Source: Bradyrhizobium sp. KBS0727
Lineage (GTDB): Bacteria > Pseudomonadota > Alphaproteobacteria > Rhizobiales > Xanthobacteraceae
Assembly (NCBI RefSeq): GCF_005937885.2
Contig: NZ_CP042176.1
Span: 1,731,501-1,795,500, forward strand
Direction of reading: 5' to 3'
Length of the DNA: 64,000 bases
The first letter of the stretch is position 1, and every line of letters starts with the position of its first letter. The translations under genes were made by a program, and so were the position numbers. The notes below the pieces were generated by a model. The model was not told the DNA's origin, did not search any database, and saw only the letters and a list, made by a program, of their open reading frames with translations. Shown one piece after another: positions 58,469 through 64,000 of the stretch.

Positions 58469-61168
58469 TTATCCCCCCGCCGGCGCGGCGGGGGCAGCCG
58501 ATGCCGCGGCCTGCCGGCGGAACAGGATACGCTGGTACAGCCAGCCGATCGCCACCAGCACCAGGCCGAGGCACATGAACGACAGCGCGCGGTAGACGCC
58601 GGTCAGCGTCGACATGTCGATCAAAAATGCCTTGAGGATCGTCAGCGCAATGACGGCGGCGGAGGCCAGCCGCGCGCGCTGCGAATTGGCGAGAATGCCG
58701 ATGCCGAGCAGCACGACGCCGAAGGCCAGCCACGCGATCGAGTAAGTGTATTGCTCGATACCGGTGGTCGGGCCGACGTCCATATGGGGGCCGTGGTAGA
58801 GCCGGCGGATTTCGAACGTTACATAAGCGAGCGCCAGGATCAGCGCGCCGGCGGCGAGTGTATTGACGTAGGCAGCCGGACGATGGCCCGCCACTGCATA
58901 GGATAGCAGCAGCGCCAATAGAGCAGGTAGCGCATAGCCGAGCAGCAGGAGGTTGATGAAGCTGCCGCCGACGTTGATGTTCCAGAGCCATGGCTGCTCC
59001 AGCACCAGCAGTCCGCCAACGGTCGCGAGGCCTGCGAACGCGGTCAGCAGGATGGCGCCGGCATTGTGCACGACGCTGCCGGTGCGCAGGCGTAGCCGTT
59101 CCAGCCCAATCGCCATCGCCAGCGCCACACAGACCTGCAGTGCCACTTCGGTGAGACCGGCGGAGGTGAAGTAGGGATCGCCGTCGTTGACCGCATGGCG
59201 GATTTCCATGAACGCCAGCAACACCGTGAACAGGATCGCGGCCGACTCGACCGTGCGCAGCGGCGCATCGTCGCCGTTGCGGCGCAGGAAGATGCTGCCG
59301 GCCCAGAACGAAGCGGCCGGAATACCGTAGCCCCACAACAGCCAGTTGAAGATCGGCGTGGTGCCGACGGCGTCGCCAACAATGCGCGGATCGTCTGCGA
59401 TGCGCAGCACCACGATGCCGGCGAGAATGGCGGCAAGCGAACGCAGGAACGGTATAGGCCGCTGCAGCGAAATCCAGGCGGTCGCCGCCGACATCAGCGC
59501 CAGCGCAATCGTGAGCCAGCCTTTTTCCAGCGCGAACGTCAGTGCCAGCGCCAGCGCCGCCAGCGTGCCGGTCGCATACAGTGCGATGGCGGCCTGGTGC
59601 CCCGGACGCTCGTCGCGCTTGGTCAGCATCTCGGTCGCGGCGGCATAGGCAGCGGCCAGCATCACCGCGAGAATCGCGAACGGAATCGAGCGATCGAGAT
59701 GCGCGATGCGGGCATAGAGCGCGACCAGCAGCGCCAGCGGTACGAATACGGAAGCGGCCGACCACACGACGGGAATGACTGATCTCGCCGAGCGGCCCTG
59801 CGCCAAGAATCCGGCGACGCCGAATCCGAACGCGAAGATCGCGGCTGAAATCAGATGTAGCGACACCGATCCGTCGGTGGCATCAGGTCCGATGCCCGGC
59901 AACGGGCCGCCAGGCAGTACCAGCATGTCCGGATTGGCACGGATGGCCCATTCGGCGAACACGACAAATACCAGCGCCGCGGCAGCGCCGACGGCGCCGG
60001 TGGCGGCATCGCTGCGCCAGGCGACGGCGAGGCTGCCGGCGGCCAGCAGGCCGAACACGATCATCGCGGCGTCGGCATGAAAACTGTTCAGCACGATCAA
60101 GGTCGCACCGGCGAGATAAGCCGCGAGCGAGCCGGACGATATCGGCTCGATCTGGCCTTGGTCCGCGGGCGGGCCGAATAGGAAGCCGCACACCACCAGC
60201 ACGGCGGCGAGGACAAATCCGGCCAGCACGTGGAACGCATGCGGCGCCACCATCGACGGGCCGCATTGCAGGCAGGGCAGGGTCCACAAAAAAGCGAACG
60301 CGATCGTGGTGACCGCGAGCCAGCGCCACAGCCGGACGCGGGCGAGGCCGAACGCCGCCGCGGTGACGATGGCGAGATAGACGTAGAGCGCCCAGTAGTC
60401 GGGCTTGTCGGACGACACCAGAACGGGCGTGACGAAGGCGCCGACGACGCCGAGCCCGGCGAGCGCCGGCCCATGCAGCAACGCCGCGGCAAGCGTGCCC
60501 AGCGCCACCAGCCCGAGCAGGATGAAGGCAGTCGCGGGCACCAGGAATCCATACAGCGCATAGGCCGCGTAGACGGTGGCGAATGCGACGGCGGTGCCGG
60601 CGGCGGTGAGAATCGCCGGAATATTGGCAACCGGCAGCGCCTCGATCGCGGAGATGCTCTCCTTGCGCCGGGTCCATTCGCCGGCGGCGAGCAAAGCGAG
60701 GGCGAACAGGCCGCCCAATATCGTGCGCACGCCGGGGCCGAGCAGGCCGGCATCGATCGAATAGCGGACCATGAAGAATCCGCCGAGCGCCAAGGTCAGG
60801 CCGCCGATCCACACCACCCAGCGGGTGCCGACGGTTTCCTCAAAGCCGCGATCGGGCCGCGGCAGCGGCGGCGGCGCGGCCGCCGGGGTACTTGCGATTT
60901 CAGGCGCTGGTTCGGCGGCGGGCGCGATGGATTCCACGTCGGGAATGACCGGCGGCGTCGGGGCAACGCCGGCTGCGGCTGGTGTTGTGGCCTGTTCGGC
61001 CGCCTGCATGGGTCTCGGCAGCGGCGGAACGGATCGTGTGATCGCTCTTGCCTCGATCGCATCCAGCCGCGTGCGCAGCGCCGCCGCCTGGTTGATCGCC
61101 TTGCGGGCGAAGATAAAGGCGACGATCGCGATCACGAGCGCGGCGAAATCGAGCGGGTTATCGAACAT
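58469..61168 (-). CDS. DUF2339 multi-spanning membrane protein (899 aa)
   Basis: Starts MFDNPLDFAALVIAIVAFIF at ATG 61168, preceded by GGAGG. A Pro/Ala-rich linker (about 35-110) follows the first helix. Then come well over twenty hydrophobic segments with a repeated pattern, starting at TRWVVWIGGLTLALGGFFMVRYSID, the DUF2339 hallmark. Members are large envelope proteins without proven function. A short upstream methionine is rejected because the ribosome-binding site lies downstream of it. Confidence 0.88.
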   Translation of the reverse strand: MFDNPLDFAALVIAIVAFIFARKAINQAAALRTRLDAIEARAITRSVPPLPRPMQAAEQATTPAAAGVAPTPPVIPDVESIAPAAEPAPEIASTPAAAPPPLPRPDRGFEETVGTRWVVWIGGLTLALGGFFMVRYSIDAGLLGPGVRTILGGLFALALLAAGEWTRRKESISAIEALPVANIPAILTAAGTAVAFATVYAAYALYGFLVPATAFILLGLVALGTLAAALLHGPALAGLGVVGAFVTPVLVSSDKPDYWALYVYLAIVTAAAFGLARVRLWRWLAVTTIAFAFLWTLPCLQCGPSMVAPHAFHVLAGFVLAAVLVVCGFLFGPPADQGQIEPISSGSLAAYLAGATLIVLNSFHADAAMIVFGLLAAGSLAVAWRSDAATGAVGAAAALVFVVFAEWAIRANPDMLVLPGGPLPGIGPDATDGSVSLHLISAAIFAFGFGVAGFLAQGRSARSVIPVVWSAASVFVPLALLVALYARIAHLDRSIPFAILAVMLAAAYAAATEMLTKRDERPGHQAAIALYATGTLAALALALTFALEKGWLTIALALMSAATAWISLQRPIPFLRSLAAILAGIVVLRIADDPRIVGDAVGTTPIFNWLLWGYGIPAASFWAGSIFLRRNGDDAPLRTVESAAILFTVLLAFMEIRHAVNDGDPYFTSAGLTEVALQVCVALAMAIGLERLRLRTGSVVHNAGAILLTAFAGLATVGGLLVLEQPWLWNINVGGSFINLLLLGYALPALLALLLSYAVAGHRPAAYVNTLAAGALILALAYVTFEIRRLYHGPHMDVGPTTGIEQYTYSIAWLAFGVVLLGIGILANSQRARLASAAVIALTILKAFLIDMSTLTGVYRALSFMCLGLVLVAIGWLYQRILFRRQAAASAAPAAPAGG

Positions 61169-61181
61169 CAGGCCTCCAGGC

Positions 61182-61236
61182 ACAGCGTTTTCGAGCGAAG
61201 TGGGTACCGGTTCGCGTCAAGAAAACGCGTCGAACA
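61182..61236. repeat. Class D inverted repeat, copy D6
   Basis: AGCGTTTTCGAGCGAAG, GGTACCGGTTCGCG and TCAAGAAAACGCGTCGAA. It lies between the DUF2339 and tyrosine phosphatase genes. Confidence 0.78.
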
Positions 61237-61345
61237 ACAAGCCAGCACCAAACCATGCACCGGTCACGTCAGTAGCCCGTTGCTATCCAGTGAGTGCAGC
61301 ATTGCGCGCTAAAAGTTCAATGATGGATGCGCGGCATTTGGCGCA

Positions 61346-61852
61346 TCATTCCAGATCGAGCTGAAACGGCTTGCCCTCGACGGTCATGCTGCCGGGGCCC
61401 ATTTCGTCGAGCGCGCGCAGCATCCGTCCGTCGCGTCCCAATGCCTTGTCGGCGAGGCTGACGATCAGCCGGTTCGGCGAGGCGATCGGCGAGCGGGCGC
61501 GGATTTGCCTGGCAATCTCGATTTCGTCACGGTGCGGATTGAGCATGCAGGCGGCGGCGAAGGCGCTCGCGGTCGAGCGGCTGATGCCGGCATAGCAATG
61601 CACCACCATCGGCGCGCGACGATCCCAGCCGCGCACGAAAGCCAGCACCTTTTCGATATGCGCGTCCGACGGCGCCATGAAGCCGTCGATCTGCTCGGTG
61701 ATGTCGTCCATCGACACTTTCAGATGGTTGGCTTCCAGCACCGAAGCCGGCCGCTGCACCTGGTCGACATTGGCCATCACGGTGAGGACATGACTGGCGC
61801 CGGTCGCCTTGACGGTCTCGGGAAGGGCGGCGAGCGAGCAGACGTGAAGCAT
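61346..61852 (-). CDS. Tyrosine phosphatase-family protein
   Basis: A 168-residue protein with the phosphatase signature C86-x5-R92 in VVHCYAGISRSTA. Upstream strands LHVCSLAALPETV and SMDDITEQIDGFMAPSD complete a dual-specificity-like fold. The substrate is unknown. ATG 61852 gives the conserved MLHVCSL start. It lies 78 bp after the HD hydrolase gene on the same strand. Confidence 0.9.
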   Translation of the reverse strand: MLHVCSLAALPETVKATGASHVLTVMANVDQVQRPASVLEANHLKVSMDDITEQIDGFMAPSDAHIEKVLAFVRGWDRRAPMVVHCYAGISRSTASAFAAACMLNPHRDEIEIARQIRARSPIASPNRLIVSLADKALGRDGRMLRALDEMGPGSMTVEGKPFQLDLE

Positions 61853-61930
61853 GGCGTTCCCTGGGGAATGTTTTGTTATCGCGATTATAGGCCCGTGCAT
61901 CGGGGGGTGAAAGCCGGTTTCCGGCGGCCT

Positions 61931-62545
61931 TCAACCAAGCAACAGGTTGAATCGCGCCAAAAACTGCTTTTCAGCCCGTGCCGCGGTCCAGGGCGTCAGA
62001 TAATCGCGTTCCGTTGCCTCGGGCAGGCCGGGATCCCGGCCGAACAGGCGTTTTGCTTCGGCCACCGAAAATCCCGCCAGATGGGTCGCCTCGAGATAGG
62101 CCGCGCCGCGGTCGGCGGCCTTGATCGCCTGCGTGATTTCATCGGCCAGATCAGGCGGCAGGCCGAAGCGGATATGGATCGCCGCCAGCAGGCGTTTTTC
62201 CACCACCTTGTAGTCACCGCCGAGCACCGCCTTGAACGGCGAGATCATGTCGCCGATGACATATTCCGGCGCGTCGTGCAGCAAGGCCGCGAGCCGGAAG
62301 CGCACATCCACGCGCGGCATCTGCTCGCGCAAGACCAGTTCGACCAGCAGCGTGTGCTGCGCCACCGAGAAAATATGCGCGCCGCTGGTCTGCCCGTTCC
62401 ACCGCGCGACGCGCGCCAGCCCGTGGGCGATGTCCGATATTTCGATATCGAGCGGCGAAGGGTCGAGCAGATCGAGCCGCCGCCCCGACAGCATCCGCTG
62501 CCAGGCCCGCGTCATGTCGGGCGCGAACGGCTTGCGGGCGGTCAT
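61931..62545 (-). CDS. HD-domain hydrolase (YfbR-like)
   Basis: A 204-residue HD protein. The metal motif is HDAPEYVIGDMISPFK, preceded by VAQHTLLVELV, as in YfbR-type 5'-nucleotidases. It may remove phosphate from deoxynucleotides. The start overlaps the tag stop by 4 bp (ATGA), so coupling with tag is likely. Confidence 0.9.
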   Translation of the reverse strand: MTARKPFAPDMTRAWQRMLSGRRLDLLDPSPLDIEISDIAHGLARVARWNGQTSGAHIFSVAQHTLLVELVLREQMPRVDVRFRLAALLHDAPEYVIGDMISPFKAVLGGDYKVVEKRLLAAIHIRFGLPPDLADEITQAIKAADRGAAYLEATHLAGFSVAEAKRLFGRDPGLPEATERDYLTPWTAARAEKQFLARFNLLLG

Positions 62546-63168
62546 TTGGTTTTGATGCGGGGTTTTCGAAGTTTTGCGCTACAGGTTTCGTGGCAGAAGC
62601 ACGTCACCAGATGGTCGTTGACCATGCCGGTGGCCTGCATGAAGGCGTAGACGATGGTCGGGCCGACGAACTTGAAGCCGCGTGCGGCGAGCTCTTTTGA
62701 CATTTTGATCGAGACCGGCGTCGAGGCCGGCACGCTGGCGGTGGTCTTGAACTTGTTCACGACAGGTTTGCCGTCGACAAAGTCCCACAGGTATTTCGAA
62801 AACCCTGCGCCTTCCTCCATGATCTTCAGATAGCCCTTGGCGCTGTTGATGGCGCCCTCGATCTTGGCGCGGTTGCGGACGATGCCGGCATCGTTCATCA
62901 GCGCGTGAACTTTCTTCTCGTTGTAGCGCGCGATCTTTTCCGGCTGGAAGTCGTCAAAGGCTTTACGAAAGTTCTCGCGCTTGCGCAGAATCGTGATCCA
63001 CGACAGGCCGGCCTGGAACCCGTCCAGGATCAGCTTTTCATACAGCGCGCGGTCGTCATATTCCGGCACGCCCCATTCGGTGTCGTGATATTCCATGTAG
63101 AACGGGTCTTCGCCCGGCCACGGACAGCGGGTCTTGCCGTCGGCGTGCAGGCGCGCGGATCTGCTCAT
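62542..63168 (-). CDS. tag: DNA-3-methyladenine glycosylase I
   Basis: A 208-residue Tag-family HhH glycosylase that removes 3-methyladenine. It has RCPWPGEDPFYMEYHDTEWGVPEYDDRALYEKLILDGFQAGLSW, the canonical N-terminal half, and the zinc-site and C-terminal FKFVGPTIVYAFMQATGMVNDH. It sits between ygfZ and the HD gene in one leftward cluster. Confidence 0.95.
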   Translation of the reverse strand: MSRSARLHADGKTRCPWPGEDPFYMEYHDTEWGVPEYDDRALYEKLILDGFQAGLSWITILRKRENFRKAFDDFQPEKIARYNEKKVHALMNDAGIVRNRAKIEGAINSAKGYLKIMEEGAGFSKYLWDFVDGKPVVNKFKTTASVPASTPVSIKMSKELAARGFKFVGPTIVYAFMQATGMVNDHLVTCFCHETCSAKLRKPRIKTK

Positions 63169-63192
63169 TGTAACTGGCTCATCGGAATTTTC

Positions 63193-64000
63193 TCATGCGA
63201 CGGTCTGTTTCGGCGTCGGCCGAACGTCGTCGGGATCGGCCAGATGGATCGCAAGGCCGCCCGCGCTCAAACTCGCGCCGGCTTCGAGCGCGTCGGCGAC
63301 GCGATCGGTCCGCAGCAGCGCCAGCCCGTTGCCGCCTGATGTCGAGCCCATGATGCCCATAGTTTTTTCGCCGGCGAGAACGGGTGTGCCGGCCTCTGGC
63401 GAGAAGTCGTCGAGAACGATCCGCACGATCCTTGTGCGCGCGGTGCCGCGATGCTGCATCCGCGACACCACCTCCTGGCCGACATAGCAGCCCTTGTCGA
63501 AATCGACGCCATGCAGCCGGTCCATGTTGGTCTCGTGCGGAAACGCGTCGCCATACATGAAATCGAGCCCGCCGCGCGGCACGCCCGCCTTGATGCGATG
63601 CGCCTCATAGGCCTCGCTGTCGACGAGGTCGGCGCCAACGAGGCCGGCCACTTTTGGTGCCAGTTCCTCCGGCACCAGAATGCGCCAGCCCAGCCCTTCA
63701 TGGCGCGGATCGGCGAATGAAAGATCGGGCTTCATGGCGGGTTCGCCGTCCCACACCGCCAGCACGCCGAGGCTGTCGGACAAATCCTCCACCACGACCT
63801 TGGCGCGCAGCTTGTAGAAGCCGAGCTTGGTGGCGAGGCCGGCCGCCAGCGGGCGCGGGACATCGATCAGGAAGCCGCCGCCATGGCCTGACGGGGCTTC
63901 GGTGATCAGGAAATCGGTCGTGATCTTGCCCTGCGGCGTCAGCAGCGCGCCGAACCGGCCAAGGCCCGGCCGCAGCAGCGTCACATCTGTGGTGACAAGC
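63193..64000 (-). CDS. ygfZ: Folate-binding YgfZ/GcvT-like protein (5' cut by window)
   Basis: The frame runs off the right end, so the N-terminus is missing; 268 residues are visible. KGCYVGQEVVSRMQHRG is the YgfZ signature with its conserved cysteine, and LRPGLGRFGALLTPQGKITTDF is the upstream folate-binding part. YgfZ supports assembly or repair of iron-sulfur enzymes with tetrahydrofolate. It leads the tag-HD-phosphatase cluster 24 bp before tag. Confidence 0.92.
   Translation of the reverse strand, partial: LVTTDVTLLRPGLGRFGALLTPQGKITTDFLITEAPSGHGGGFLIDVPRPLAAGLATKLGFYKLRAKVVVEDLSDSLGVLAVWDGEPAMKPDLSFADPRHEGLGWRILVPEELAPKVAGLVGADLVDSEAYEAHRIKAGVPRGGLDFMYGDAFPHETNMDRLHGVDFDKGCYVGQEVVSRMQHRGTARTRIVRIVLDDFSPEAGTPVLAGEKTMGIMGSTSGGNGLALLRTDRVADALEAGASLSAGGLAIHLADPDDVRPTPKQTVA

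Overview
The window is a GC-rich alphaproteobacterial chromosome segment, most likely Bradyrhizobium or a close Nitrobacteraceae relative. The evidence is a fused trpE(G) gene end, a CcrM-type DNA methyltransferase, Rsm22, DUF1236, DUF3096 and DUF2007 proteins, an alphaproteobacterial LexA box, and dense REP-like intergenic palindromes. Most of it is conserved core chromosome. I see no tRNA, rRNA, CRISPR array or prophage.

Layout. 1-3.3 kb: end of trpE(G), apt, a GIY-YIG protein behind a perfect 20-bp palindrome, and two adjacent uncharacterised P-loop ATPase genes. 3.4-6.6 kb: an M48 protease/LemA pair and Rsm22. 6.6-13.5 kb: a genome-maintenance block of smc, two tandem DsbA-like oxidoreductases, a DUF721/DciA protein and the divergent mutY. 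13.5-20.8 kb: accessory metabolism (thioesterase, flavin monooxygenase, two GSTs, LysR plus SnoaL-like pair) interrupted at 17.8-19.2 kb by an AT-richer segment carrying a secreted propeller-like protein and abutting a 5'-truncated ridA. 20.8-25.8 kb: ccrM with two GANTC sites at its start, a zinc peptidase, moaB, a MarR-GNAT fusion and a short glycosyltransferase. 25.9-36.9 kb: a LexA-boxed radical SAM gene, VOC protein, rnhB, a GT39-like membrane protein, a UDG gene followed by an unknown gene, ETF-QO, a TPR protein and ispE. 37-41.3 kb: LysE exporter, polyprenyl synthase, DUF2007, a TrmN6-like methylase and an S49 peptidase.

41.4-45.7 kb: glyQ and glyS separated by a DUF559 endonuclease gene whose 3' end contains a 29-C tract, then a methyltransferase and a strong terminator. 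45.8-49.6 kb: DUF1236, DUF3096 and ppdK with a histone-H1-like Lys/Ala tail. 49.67-50.73 kb: an intact IS481-family element with 5-bp target duplication, inserted into a repeat. 51-58.4 kb: SleB-like hydrolase, MFS transporter, AcuI-like reductase, two small unknown proteins and a chemoreceptor. 58.4-64 kb: a large DUF2339 membrane protein, then a leftward cluster of ygfZ (cut by the window), tag, an HD hydrolase and a tyrosine phosphatase.

No complete new multi-gene system stands out. The best leads are the C-tract switch candidate before glyS, the segment that truncates ridA, the P-loop pair, the palindrome at the GIY-YIG gene, the tailed PPDK, and the modular repeat family whose hairpin arms co-vary.
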